Shown one piece after another: positions 10,793-20,260 of a stretch of DNA of 64,000 nucleotides. The DNA is from Chitinophagaceae bacterium (GTDB lineage: Bacteria; Bacteroidota; Bacteroidia; Chitinophagales; Chitinophagaceae). The translations under genes were made by a program, and so were the position numbers. Under the pieces are notes generated by a model that had not been told where the DNA came from, did not search any database, and saw only the letters and a program-made list of their open reading frames with translations. The stretch spans positions 62,001 through 126,000 of the forward strand of contig JANPZZ010000022.1 in NCBI GenBank assembly GCA_024707305.1, given 5' to 3'. Numbering within the stretch: position 1 is the first letter of the stretch; each line of letters opens with the position of its first letter.

Positions 10793-12259
10793 TCAGTTTT
10801 CTTTTAATTTCTCCAGGAGCAGTTCGTTGGTAACACGGGGGTCGGCTTTCCCTTTTGAACGTTTCATTACTTCGCCCACAAAAAGCGACAGAACTCCTTT
10901 CTTTCCCTTGCGGTATTCTTTTACTTTATCTGCAAATTTAACCAGCACTTCATCGATAAGAGGCTCGAGCTCGCTTTTTCCGGATTGTTGTAAAAGATTT
11001 AACTGTTGTGCTGTTTGCAATGGTTCAGCATTCGGATTTTTCAACATCGCCTGCCACAATAGTGTGGAAGCTGTAGAAAAACTCAACTGTCCTGATTCCA
11101 CCAATGATATAATTGCGGATAATTTGTCAGGTGTTAAGGGGAAGCTGTCCATTCCCTGGCCGTTTTCATTCAACCACGATTTAACAGGTCCCAGCATCCA
11201 GTTAGCGGCAGCTTTGTATTTTTTATTGAGTGCCGGCGTAGCAACCAGCGATTCATAAAAATCGGAAATCTCTTTCTCTTCTGTTAATACCGATGCATCG
11301 TAGTCGGAAAGACTGAATTCATTTTTGTATCGTTCTATCCGTTCTGCCTGCAGGGGCGGAAGTGATGCTTTTATATCATTGATAAAGGCATCTTCGAGTG
11401 CAAAAGGAGGGAGGTCGGGATCGGCAAAGTAACGATAGTCATCAGCATCCTCTTTATCCCGAATAGAGAACGTGGTGTTGCTGGCAACATCAAATCCACG
11501 GGTTTGTTGTACGATTGTTTCTCCTTTTTCCAGCATAGCAATCAGGCGTGCACCCTCAGATTCCACTGCTTTGCGAGCATTACGAATGGAGTTAAGGTTT
11601 TTGATTTCAACCTTGGTACCGAGTTTGGTGCTGCCGACCAGCCGGGCTGAAATGTTTACATCGCAACGCATGCTTCCTTCTTCCATATTTCCGTCGCAAA
11701 CATCGAGATAACGCAGGATTTTGCGGAGTTCTGTTAAATACGCAGCCACTTCATCGGCGGTGTGCAAATCAGGCTCGGTAACAATTTCGATCAATGCCGT
11801 ACCTGCGCGGTTGTAATCAATGCAGGTGTTGTCGTCGTCAATATCATGAATGCTTTTACCGGCATCTTCTTCCAGATGAATGCGATTGAGCTGGATATTT
11901 CTTTCACCCTCAGCCGTACGAATATGTACATAACCTCCTTTACAAATAGGTGTGGTATGTTGAGAAACCTGGTAACCTTTGGGAAGGTCGGGGTAGAAAT
12001 AATTTTTACGTGCGAAATAATTGTTCTTTTCAATCTCAGCATGACATGCCAATCCCATACGAATGGCACCAATTACCGCCTGGCGGTTCATAACCGGCAA
12101 AGTTCCCGGGTGCGCCAGCGTTACAGGGCTCACCTGCGTATTGGCATCTGCACCATATGCGATACTATCACCACAAAACAACTTGCTGTTTGTCAACAAT
12201 TGAGCATGAACTTCCAGTCCAATAACCAATTCATATGCGGGGGAAAGAGACATGCGCAA
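10793..12259 (-). CDS. gatB: Asp/Glu-tRNA amidotransferase subunit B
   Basis: A 488-residue GatB, the kinase/transamidase subunit of GatCAB, which converts misacylated Glu-tRNA(Gln) and/or Asp-tRNA(Asn) to the correct amide. Seen: start VIGLEVHAQL, SPVTLAHPGTLPVMN, the family block EDADDYRYFADPDLPP, and the C-terminal YqeY-like tail ending ADPRVTNELLLEKL. Length and motifs are those of an intact GatB. GatA and GatC are not in the window. The start at 12259 is supported by MSLSPAYELVIGLEVH directly after it. Confidence 0.96.
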   Translation of the reverse strand: MRMSLSPAYELVIGLEVHAQLLTNSKLFCGDSIAYGADANTQVSPVTLAHPGTLPVMNRQAVIGAIRMGLACHAEIEKNNYFARKNYFYPDLPKGYQVSQHTTPICKGGYVHIRTAEGERNIQLNRIHLEEDAGKSIHDIDDDNTCIDYNRAGTALIEIVTEPDLHTADEVAAYLTELRKILRYLDVCDGNMEEGSMRCDVNISARLVGSTKLGTKVEIKNLNSIRNARKAVESEGARLIAMLEKGETIVQQTRGFDVASNTTFSIRDKEDADDYRYFADPDLPPFALEDAFINDIKASLPPLQAERIERYKNEFSLSDYDASVLTEEKEISDFYESLVATPALNKKYKAAANWMLGPVKSWLNENGQGMDSFPLTPDKLSAIISLVESGQLSFSTASTLLWQAMLKNPNAEPLQTAQQLNLLQQSGKSELEPLIDEVLVKFADKVKEYRKGKKGVLSLFVGEVMKRSKGKADPRVTNELLLEKLKEN

Positions 12260-12280
12260 AAGTACGTTTTTTGAGCGAGG

Positions 12281-12440
12281 GTCGAAGATCGATGATCGAT
12301 GGTCGATGAATGTTTAGCGTGCAAGTGTGCCGATCCCGACATTAGTAAATATTTCTTGCGATCGCGAGGTTCTTCGATCATCGGTCATCGGTCATCGGTC
12401 ATCGATCATCGGTCATCGGTCATCGATCTTCGGCCATCGG
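12281..12440. repeat. Arm-core-arm element, 7-bp GRTCGAT family (C units)
   Basis: Left arm 12281-12312 is GATCGAT/GGTCGAT units; right arm 12370-12440 is the same unit inverted (ATCGGTC, ATCGATC). The core 12313-12369 has, on the minus strand at 12317-12336, GGATCGGCACACTTGCACGC, which matches the core of the element at 29671-29874 in 16 of 20 bases. Lies between gatB and the terminator of the PDZ gene. No coding content. Confidence 0.75.
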
Positions 12441-12441
12441 C

Positions 12442-12473
12442 AAAAAAACGCCCCACCCGAAAGCGGGCAGGGC
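12442..12473 (-). terminator. Rho-independent terminator of the PDZ gene
   Basis: On the minus strand a GCCC/GGGC plus CCCG/CGGG hairpin is followed by T7 (A7 at 12442-12448 on plus). It lies about 50 bases after the PDZ-protein stop. Confidence 0.8.
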
Positions 12474-12525
12474 TGCTGATGTATATGTAATACTTTCAGG
12501 TTTTAACACCCGAAAAGTGCCGTAT

Positions 12526-13560
12526 TTAGAGGTCTGCGGTTTTCAGTTTCTTTGGAATTTTTACATCGATGGTTTCTGTTTTGCCTTTGCGTTGTACTTT
12601 GAATTTTACAGCGCTTTTCTCTTTGCTTTCGCGCATGATACGTGCAATTTCATCGGTGCTGTTAACAGCTTTGCCATCTACTTCTGTGATGATGTCATCT
12701 ACTTTAATTCCGGCTTTTGCACCATATCCGTCATCTTCCGTTTCCAGCACTTTTACACCCTTACCCTCTTCCGTATCCTGAACAGATAAGCCCAGTTTAG
12801 GAGTGCCCGCTTTGACAAGACCATAGGCGCGTACCCGTGGTGCCTCGGTTGCCCGGGGTACCGACATACGGGGAATCCATTCATCGAAATTCATATCACC
12901 CAGCTCCATACGGAAACTTTCCATACCTGGTGAGAAGTTGAACACATTTACGCCTTTCCATTTGGTGAGTTCAGCGGTTACTTTATTTTCCTTTTTATCA
13001 CGCAGATAGGTAACTGTTACTTTATCGCCTGGTTTTTTCTCACGGATGATATTCGACAGGTCGTCTGATTCCTCAATTTTTTTATCATCTACTTTTTTGA
13101 TGATATCACCTTTTTTCAAACCTATCTTTTCTGCGGCGCTCTCTTTGGTTACTTCCTGCACTTCCACGCCATTGGCCGTTTTTTCAGTAGTAACACCCAG
13201 CATTGCACGGTTTTCATTGAACATAGAACCTAATGCGAGGTATTGGTTCGACTTATCATCTTTAAAGAACACCGAATTGCGGTTGCCTGCGCCGTTATAA
13301 ACATTTACATCCTTAATACGATGACGACTAACTGTAACGTTGCTATCACTGTCTCTTTTGTATTCTTTTCCGTTAACCAGTATTTTATCACCATTCACTT
13401 CAACTACGATCTTTTCTTTGTTATCGCCTTTTTTAGTGATGATGATCTGGTCAACTTCTCCACCCGCTTTGTTCTCGCCCTTCTGAGCTACTACTTCAGC
13501 GGGATTTGTTACCGCCGCTACTATCAGCGCAAGAGCTATTGTTTTCATGACATTTTTCAT
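12526..13560 (-). CDS. Exported protein with two PDZ domains
   Basis: About 344 residues from the likely start at 13560 (MKNVMKTIALALIVAAV, a signal peptide ending VVAQ); a longer frame from 13605 would put 15 non-signal residues in front. Two PDZ domains are visible: one around MLGVTTEKTANGVEV...SAAEKIGLKKGDIIKKVDD and one at KLGLSVQDTEEGKGVKV...GYGAKAGIKVDDIITEVDG. There is no protease domain or catalytic triad, so it is more likely a periplasmic scaffold or adaptor than a DegP-type protease. N-terminal region is lysine-rich and unassigned. Ends at a good terminator. Confidence 0.8.
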   Translation of the reverse strand: MKNVMKTIALALIVAAVTNPAEVVAQKGENKAGGEVDQIIITKKGDNKEKIVVEVNGDKILVNGKEYKRDSDSNVTVSRHRIKDVNVYNGAGNRNSVFFKDDKSNQYLALGSMFNENRAMLGVTTEKTANGVEVQEVTKESAAEKIGLKKGDIIKKVDDKKIEESDDLSNIIREKKPGDKVTVTYLRDKKENKVTAELTKWKGVNVFNFSPGMESFRMELGDMNFDEWIPRMSVPRATEAPRVRAYGLVKAGTPKLGLSVQDTEEGKGVKVLETEDDGYGAKAGIKVDDIITEVDGKAVNSTDEIARIMRESKEKSAVKFKVQRKGKTETIDVKIPKKLKTADL

Positions 13561-13610
13561 ACTTAGCAGAATTTTTAACTGTCTACGTTTTGTTTCGTAG
13601 ATCAAATATA

Positions 13611-13784
13611 ATGGGAAAATCCGAAATACGAAGCGTTTCGGAAATGTTAAAGAATTTTAATCAGAAACCTGATTTCGCTGAAATAGCTGAATTGCAGGAA
13701 AATACAACTGAAACCAACGCCAGTACCACGTTTGGAGCGAAAAGGGATCTTAAGAGTAAACGAAAATTATTGATTCCCACGTAG
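13611..13784 (+). CDS. Possible small protein of unknown function
   Basis: A 57-codon frame starting MGKSEIRSVSEMLKNF, charged and soluble, divergent from the PDZ gene and leading into a second tiny frame at 13876. The composition is protein-like (E/K/N-rich helix start) and it is not made of repeat units, unlike most short frames in gaps. I do not recognise it. It could be chance. Confidence 0.3.
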   Translation: MGKSEIRSVSEMLKNFNQKPDFAEIAELQENTTETNASTTFGAKRDLKSKRKLLIPT

Positions 13785-13875
13785 TTTTCCTAAGTAGTTT
13801 TCGTGTGTAGAATAAGCGGAAATCTGCAAATAAATCAGCATTTTTGACATCACACCAAAACCGACCTGCCAGCAC

Positions 13876-13986
13876 ATGCTGAAAATAGTTGCCATCGGCT
13901 GTATTGCTCTTTGTTGCGTCGTAATCGGTTACGTGCTGATGATCTATTTGGAATTGCGCAACTACAAGAAGCCGGGAAAGTCGTGA
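13876..13986 (+). CDS. Possible 36-residue single-helix membrane peptide
   Basis: ATG at 13876 to TGA at 13984-13986 encodes MLKIVAIGCIALCCVVIG followed by YVLMIYLELRNYKKPGKS: one hydrophobic helix and a basic tail, a typical layout for a small inner-membrane protein. The TGA stop lies at the start of the B-type repeat arm. Downstream of the possible gene at 13611 and in the same direction. No family known to me. Confidence 0.35.
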   Translation: MLKIVAIGCIALCCVVIGYVLMIYLELRNYKKPGKS

Positions 13987-14185
13987 GACGTGAAAGCCGG
14001 CAAACGGCAAACGTGAAAGGTAAAAATCTGAGTAATCTGCGTTTAAATCAGCGTAAATCTGTGGGAAATCTTTTCGGAGAGAAACGTTCACGCAGCGTGC
14101 GGATAGGTTCCTCATTTCTCAAGCTTCGTTGACGTGCAAATGGTTGAAATCGCTAAACGTTTGCCGGCTTTCACGTTTCAGGCTC
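13981..14185. repeat. Arm-core-arm element (B units) running into the 3' end of alaS
   Basis: GTGAAAGCCGGCAAACG (13989-14005) and its exact complement CGTTTGCCGGCTTTCAC (14158-14174) are 17-bp inverted arms. The core between them holds AATCTGCG/AAATCAGCG-type units (14024-14065), related to those at 49305-49457. The right arm overlaps the annotated end of alaS. The remaining gap 13785-13875 shows nothing clear. Confidence 0.65.
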
Positions 14186-16835
14186 AAAAGAATTCCCCGG
14201 ATATCCTCAATTACTTTTTGCAAATTCGACGCATCCTGTCCCCCAGCTGTTGCTAGTGTAGCCTGTCCGCCACCGCCACCTTTGATAAGTGGAGCCACTT
14301 TTTCCTTAATCAATTTGCCTGCATCCAGGTTGCGGGCTTTACAAACCGTATCTGAAATACTGATTGCAACAAATGGCTTACCGCCAATATTCGCGGCGAT
14401 TACAGCTACATAATCATTCAGGTTGTTGCGTATGTCATTACCCAATTTGCGCAGCGATTCTGCATCATCTACTTCAATAATATCGCCGATGAAAGTGATG
14501 TTATTGATGATTTCATCTTTTTGCAACAATTCGTTTCTGATGCCAACAAGTTGACGTGCGCGCAGGCTTTCTACTTTTTTTCTCTAACTGCGCTTTGTCT
14601 TCCATCAGTTTTTCAATTGCCTTCATCGGATCTTTTGCTTTTAGCAATTCGGTAAGGCTCTTGAACTGACTCAGTCGTTCACCAACAAACTTGATGGCTG
14701 CAGGACCGGTGAGTGCTTCAATCCGGCGCACGCCGGCTGCAACAGCTGATTCGCTGGTGATGGTAAATAAACCAATCATCCCCGTATTGCCAACATGGGT
14801 ACCACCGCACAATTCTATGGAGAATTCAGGATCGATCATTACCACACGAACCGTATCGCCATATTTTTCTCCGAAAAGTGCCATGGCTCCGAGGTTCATC
14901 GCTTCTTCTTTTGGCATTTCACGAATGACAACAGGAAGATTGGCGCGTATTTTCTCATTTACAATAATCTCTACCTGGCGCAGTTCTTCGTCGGTTACTT
15001 TGGAGAAATGCGAGATATCAAACCGCAATACATCAGCCGACACCATCGATCCTTTTTGTGTTACATGCGTTCCCAGCACCTGGCGAAGGGCTGCGTGTAA
15101 AAGGTGGGTAGCTGTATGGTTATAAGTGATGTTTAATCTTTTTTCAAAATCAACTGCTGCTGTTACAGGCAGGCTAACATCAGCAGGCAATTGCGATGTA
15201 AAATGAATGATCAGGTCATTCTCTTTGCGTGTATCGGTAACGGTAATTTTTTCACCACCAAAATCCAGCACACCGGTATCGCCCACCTGTCCACCACTTT
15301 CAGCATAGAAAGGTGTTGTTTCCAACACCAACTGAAATTGTTCTTTTCCTTTGGCTTTCACTTTACGATATTTGACTACCTGGGTTTCAACCAACAAATC
15401 GTTGTAGCCAACGAAGGAAGTTTTCTCTGCTTTATTTACATCCACCCAGTCTTCAGTATCAACAGCTGTAGCGGCGCGTGAACGTTCTTTCTGCAATTGC
15501 ATCTGTTGCTGGAAACCGGGCTCATCCACAATCAGCGATTGCTCAGTTGCTATCAATCGGGTTAGGTCAACCGGGAAGCCATAGGTATCATACAATTCAA
15601 AAGCGTCTTCACCTTTAATAATGCCGTTTGCTTTTGCGGAACTAATGATATCATCGATGCGGCGCAGGCCTTTTTTCAAGCGTTCGCAGAAAAGCTTCTT
15701 CTTCTTCCCTGATAACCCTTGCTACAAAACTCTCCTGGCTGATGAGCTCAGGAAATACAGCTGCAAATTGTTGTGCAATAACCGGCAGCAACTGATGTAA
15801 TAATGGCTGGCGGTAATTGAGATAAGAATAATAATAACGAACAGCGCGACGCAGGATGCGACGGATCACATAACCGGCTCCCGTATTGGAAGGCAGTTGA
15901 CCGTCAGCAATGGTAAAGCTGATGGCACGGATATGATCGGCCAGCACGCGGAATGCAATGGCTTCGCGGCTGTCGCTGTAATCGTATTTGCGACCTGTGA
16001 TTTCAGCAATCTTTGCGATGGTGTTGCTGAAAACATCCGTATCGTAATTGGATTGTTTGCCCTGCAACACGCGCACCAGTCGCTCGAAACCCATTCCGGT
16101 ATCCACGTGTTTCTGGGGAAGAGAAACGAGGCTGCCATCTTTCTGGCGGTTAAACTGGATGAATACATTGTTCCAGATTTCGATTACCTGTGGATGGTCG
16201 TTATTAACCAGCGTTTTGCCGTCTACCAGTTTACGTTCTTCGTCGTTACGGCAATCCACATGTATTTCTGTGCAGGGCCCGCAGGGGCCGGTATCGCCCA
16301 TTTCCCAGAAATTATCTTTTTTATTGCCCAGCAGAATACGGTCTTCGGCAATCCATTTTTTCCATTCAGTTGCAGCTTCCTCATCACGTGGCAGCCCTTC
16401 TTTTTCGTCGCCTTCAAAAACAGTGACATAAAGCCGGTCTTTAGGAATTTTATATACCGAAGTCAACAGCTCCCAGCTCCACTCAATGGCTTCTTTCTTA
16501 AAATAATCACCAAAGCTCCAGTTACCCAGCATTTCAAACATGGTATGGTGGTAAGTATCCACGCCTACTTCTTCCAGGTCGTTGTGTTTACCACTCACAC
16601 GCAGGCATTTTTGGGTATCGGCCACGCGAGCGTTGGGGGCTTTTTTATTTCCCAGGAAATAGTCTTTAAACTGGTTCATGCCCGCATTCGTGAACATGAG
16701 GGTGGGATCATTTTTGACCACAATGGGTGCTGAGGGGACAATAGCATGTCCACGGTCACGGAAAAAATCGAGGTAAGCCTGTCTGATCTCGCTGGATGTC
16801 ATCGTTTTGATATTTTCATTGGCCTGCGCTGCCAA
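14119..16835 (-). CDS. alaS: Alanyl-tRNA synthetase (two frameshifts in the given sequence)
   Basis: Class II synthetase charging tRNA(Ala); essential. The N-terminal catalytic domain ([33 protein letters not shown]), editing domain with [16 protein letters not shown] (about residue 570) and CGGTH (about 675), and the C-Ala domain ([23 protein letters not shown]) are all present. The frame breaks in T6 at 15671-15676 and T7 at 14575-14581 (plus strand); removing one base from each restores GLRRIDDII and [14 protein letters not shown]. After [12 protein letters not shown] the frame reads 28 residues into a B-type repeat; one T fewer in CTTTTG would give a stop at GIL, so the tail may be artificial. 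Divergent from the M23 gene. Confidence 0.95.
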
Positions 16836-16973
16836 ACCTTCGCCGGTTGATAATTGGGTTGATTTTTGCTGGCAGACAGCCTATATTTGTTGGAATCCCT
16901 GTTGGGTTGCCGGCAAAGGTAATCCAATAGAATGGCATTTGTACTTCGCTACGGCGAGGGAAAGTGAATCCTG

Positions 16974-17946
16974 ATGAAAAAAGTAAAGTACTACTACAAT
17001 ACGCATACGCTCCGCTATGAAAAGCTGGAAACCCCATTGCGGGTGAAGTTGCTGCGCGCTTTTGGTTTTATCGCCGCCGCACTCGTGTCTGCTGCACTGA
17101 TTTCATACCTCGCTTTCCAATTTATAGACAGCCCCGAAGAGAAGATCCTGAAACAACAATACGCCCGGCTCAATGATAAATACGGCGATATACGCGACCA
17201 GCTTTCCAGTCTTGAACAACAGATGAAAGAACTGGAAAAACGCGACAACAATGTGTACCGCTCTATTTTTGAAGCCGACCCCATTCCCGATAGCGCACGT
17301 GCACGTGAGATGGACCTGATGAAGGAAATAGCAGCAGTGGAAAGTATGGGCAATAATGAATTGTATGCTTCTATTGTGAGCTCATTAGATGGCCTGGTTC
17401 GCCGGATAAAAACACAATCAGCTTCCTATTCGGAACTCGATAAACTGATTAAAAACAAAGAAAATTTACTTGCCCATACACCCGCCATTCAGCCGGTGAG
17501 CAACCAGGACCTTACCCGGATTGCTTCAGGTTATGGTTACCGCATCGATCCCATTTACAAAACCACTAAAATGCATGCGGGTATCGATTTTACTGCTCCG
17601 CAGGGTACACCTATTTATGCCACTGCCGACGGAACAATTTCCGTAGCGGGTAACCGCGGTAACGGGTATGGCAATCACGTGATCATTCGTCATGGTTATG
17701 GATACGAAACGCTTTATGGCCACATGGCTAAAGTAAAAAGTAAAGCAGGGCCAGACGGTGAAAAGAGGTGAAGTAATTGGTTATGTAGGCAGCACCGGTA
17801 AATCCACCGGGCCGCATTGCCACTACGAAGTACACAAGAATAAAAACAAGATTGATCCGGTTTACTTCTTCTACAACGATCTGTCGCCCGATCAGTTTGA
17901 TCGCCTGTTGAAACAAGCCGCTGCATCCAACCAAAGCCTGGATTAA
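16974..17946 (+). CDS. M23-family peptidoglycan endopeptidase (frameshifted)
   Basis: Membrane-anchored murein hydrolase of about 323 residues: a signal-anchor helix (residues 23-48, [20 protein letters not shown]), a coiled coil (about 55-95, [20 protein letters not shown]), then the LytM/M23 domain with the Zn ligands in [10 protein letters not shown] and [11 protein letters not shown]. The frame breaks in A5 at 17735-17739; removing one A gives [21 protein letters not shown]. Such proteins cleave peptidoglycan cross-links during growth or division. Divergent from alaS; ends 28 bases from the end of the convergent cytochrome gene. Confidence 0.9.
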
Positions 17947-18048
17947 TACAGATAATCGTTTACAACAATCAGATTATTTTTTTGGGATACTCCTGAGACG
18001 GAGAAAGGTAACTACCTGGTCAATTTGTTCAGGACTCATTTTTTTTTG

Positions 18049-18339
18049 CTACCGCATGATTTTTGGATCGAGGCCGATCAGGGCGGTCATGTGGTAGTTA
18101 TCTATTTGAATATTAGTGAAGTTGGGAACACCGTCCATTCCTTTTGTAAAAATGCCATGGCAATCGCCACAGTGAATTTTGTACAAAACTTTTCCTTTCT
18201 CACATTTATCCAACAAAATATTGCGGTTGATTTGTGTTACATGCGAGGGGATATCGTATTGCGTGGGCTTTTCCGTTACGCATTGCTGCAGGATAGTGCA
18301 GGCTGCAAGAATGGTTACTATGGTAGCTGTTTTCTTCAC
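18049..18339 (-). CDS. Small c-type cytochrome, with in-frame TAG near the C-terminus
   Basis: Exported haem protein: N-terminal signal with Cys near residue 20 (TILQQC, possible lipobox) and one haem site CGDCH. It starts two bases from the stop of the dihaem peroxidase and is in the same operon, so it may be the electron partner. The frame stops at TAG (18049-18051) after GLDPKIMR, but the same frame continues for QKKMSPEQIDQVVTFLRLRS to a TAA at 17974. That suffix looks like a normal cytochrome C-terminal helix, so the TAG may be an error or a truncating mutation. Confidence 0.8.
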   Translation of the reverse strand: MKKTATIVTILAACTILQQCVTEKPTQYDIPSHVTQINRNILLDKCEKGKVLYKIHCGDCHGIFTKGMDGVPNFTNIQIDNYHMTALIGLDPKIMR

Positions 18340-18341
18340 AA

Positions 18342-20258
18342 TTAGTATTCACCTCCCACTTTCCGTGCATTCAATGCCTTAATAGACGATTCCGGAAGTT
18401 TTTCGGGCTGGGGTTCAAAAATAACTTTTTCACTCAATGAATGAATAAAGCTGATAAGGTCCTTTTTCTCCTGTGCTGTTAATTTTAATGAATCTGTTGG
18501 AAGCGTCTGATTCGGGATGATTAATCCATGACCTGCACCACCGCCGCCATCATAAAAATCGATCAGTTGCTCCAGCGTTGTAAATACACCGTTGTGCATA
18601 TACGGCGCGGTAAGTGCGGTATTGCGAACGGTTCCTGTACGGAAGGCATGCAATGTTTCGTCGGCAGGATTCACCCCATAACGACCCTGGTCATCGCTTA
18701 ACTTTGTATAAGCCGTGTCAGCTGGTGTGCCCAGTATTTCAAATTCAGAACCGATATACGGAGGGCGCACGCCATTGAAATGCGGAACAAAATGGCAGGT
18801 AGCGCAAATGGCCTTACTCATAAAAAGATTAAAACCATTGACAGCTTCAGGCGCTATATGTTTGTTGTCGCGCATAGCATCATCAAACGGTGAATAATAC
18901 TGGCTGAAGTCGGAGTAATAAAATGTAATCGCACTCACAATATGACTGAGTGATACTTTTTTCTCTTCCGGCGTAAAAGGCAGTAGTTTTTTAAAGCCGT
19001 CACGGTAGGTTTTACAACTCAATACTTTTTTCACGATATCCGATTCTTCACCGCTCATTTCAATGCTGTTGGTAATTACTTCACGCGCCTGGCCCTGCAA
19101 CGAAATATGTTTTCCATCGTGCATGGATAGGTGGTTGTAAATGGAATTTACCAATGTGGGCGCGTTACGTTCCAATGAATTCACCCCATCAAATTGCAGG
19201 GCAGTTGAACGCGTATTGTCTGTAAAAAACTGATCAGGTTTATGACATGATGCACAACTGCGTTTATTATTTCCTGAAAGAATAGGATCGTAAAACAATA
19301 GTTTTCCCAGCTGGCGGATCTCTGCCAGCAATGCAGGATCATCTACAAATGAAAAAATGCCTTTTGAATTCTGCGACAGAAAAAGATTTTTATCAAAAAT
19401 GTTTTGCGCCTCCTGGCTCAGTGCATAATCATTGTAGTTGGCACTGTGCATGTCATTTTCCCGAATGTATTGCTGAGCCAGGCGGAAAAGCGGGTTTACA
19501 TGATCGCGTATAAAACGAAAATGATCGAATGCAGAAAAATGTTTGGGCTGTTGTTCAACAAACTTTATCATGTGATCATACAGCTCAAGATAATGTGAAG
19601 ATAAAGTGCGTTGTGACCAACTACTGTTGTAAACTGCATAAATACGCTTCACCGATTGCAGCATGGATAGCAATTCGGGAACAATACGGCTGGTATCAGG
19701 ACATTCGTAGCCCGTTGTGTAAATACCTGCAAGGTTGAGCAGGAACATTCGGTTGGCGAGGAAGAAATGGTCCGGTTCATTCAGCAAAGCCCTCACTGAG
19801 TCCGATTCAAAAATCGCCATGCTGTCGAGCGATTCGCGAATGAGTGCGCGCATATTGGCTTTTACGGGATTCTCTTCATCGAGATATAACTCAGCGAGTG
19901 TAAGTCCCGCGCCTGTTCTTTTATACGGCGGTTCAAATTTTTCGAAAACTTCCGTTTCCCATTCTACCGGTAAAGGACCGTTGAGCTTCCGATACGCAAC
20001 GGGCTCAAAATAACGAAGCCAGAAGTCGATCGCTTTTAATTGTAAACGATTGGCGTGAATCTGTTCTTTTATCTTTTGCTGATGAGAAGGGTCTGTTAAA
20101 TCAGATTGTTCAACAAGTTGCAATAAATCCTGTTGCGAGTTTTTGAAAATGCCAAGCGAGTGTTGATAATACTCAGCATATTGTTGCGTGCGATTTCCGG
20201 TAAAAGAAAACAAAACAGCACCCATAACCAGCGACAATATGACGAGTGTTATTTTCAT
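18342..20258 (-). CDS. Dihaem cytochrome c peroxidase / MauG-family protein
   Basis: About 638 residues from the start at 20258 (MKITLVILSLVMGAVLF, signal peptide); the frame extends upstream to 20288 but that would overlap the previous gene. The N-terminal 280 residues are a helical, imelysin-like or unassigned region. The C-terminal half is the CcpA/MauG fold with LGKLLFYDPILSGNNKRSC and two haem-binding motifs CASCH and CATCH, then MHDG and APYMHNGVFTTLEQLIDFYDGGG. Periplasmic; reduces peroxide or oxidises a partner. Sits between an amidohydrolase gene (stop 3 bases away) and a small cytochrome c gene. Confidence 0.88.
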   Translation of the reverse strand: MKITLVILSLVMGAVLFSFTGNRTQQYAEYYQHSLGIFKNSQQDLLQLVEQSDLTDPSHQQKIKEQIHANRLQLKAIDFWLRYFEPVAYRKLNGPLPVEWETEVFEKFEPPYKRTGAGLTLAELYLDEENPVKANMRALIRESLDSMAIFESDSVRALLNEPDHFFLANRMFLLNLAGIYTTGYECPDTSRIVPELLSMLQSVKRIYAVYNSSWSQRTLSSHYLELYDHMIKFVEQQPKHFSAFDHFRFIRDHVNPLFRLAQQYIRENDMHSANYNDYALSQEAQNIFDKNLFLSQNSKGIFSFVDDPALLAEIRQLGKLLFYDPILSGNNKRSCASCHKPDQFFTDNTRSTALQFDGVNSLERNAPTLVNSIYNHLSMHDGKHISLQGQAREVITNSIEMSGEESDIVKKVLSCKTYRDGFKKLLPFTPEEKKVSLSHIVSAITFYYSDFSQYYSPFDDAMRDNKHIAPEAVNGFNLFMSKAICATCHFVPHFNGVRPPYIGSEFEILGTPADTAYTKLSDDQGRYGVNPADETLHAFRTGTVRNTALTAPYMHNGVFTTLEQLIDFYDGGGGAGHGLIIPNQTLPTDSLKLTAQEKKDLISFIHSLSEKVIFEPQPEKLPESSIKALNARKVGGEY

Positions 20259-20260
20259 AG

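Noticed and set aside
12281..12440. CRISPR-like array in the C elements
   Set aside because: The repeated unit is only 7 bp, there are no spacers, and the array reverses direction around a core. No cas genes are present.
15897..16733. A 278-residue plus-strand frame opposite alaS
   Set aside because: It mirrors the alaS catalytic domain on the other strand and has no recognisable domain; alaS is certain.
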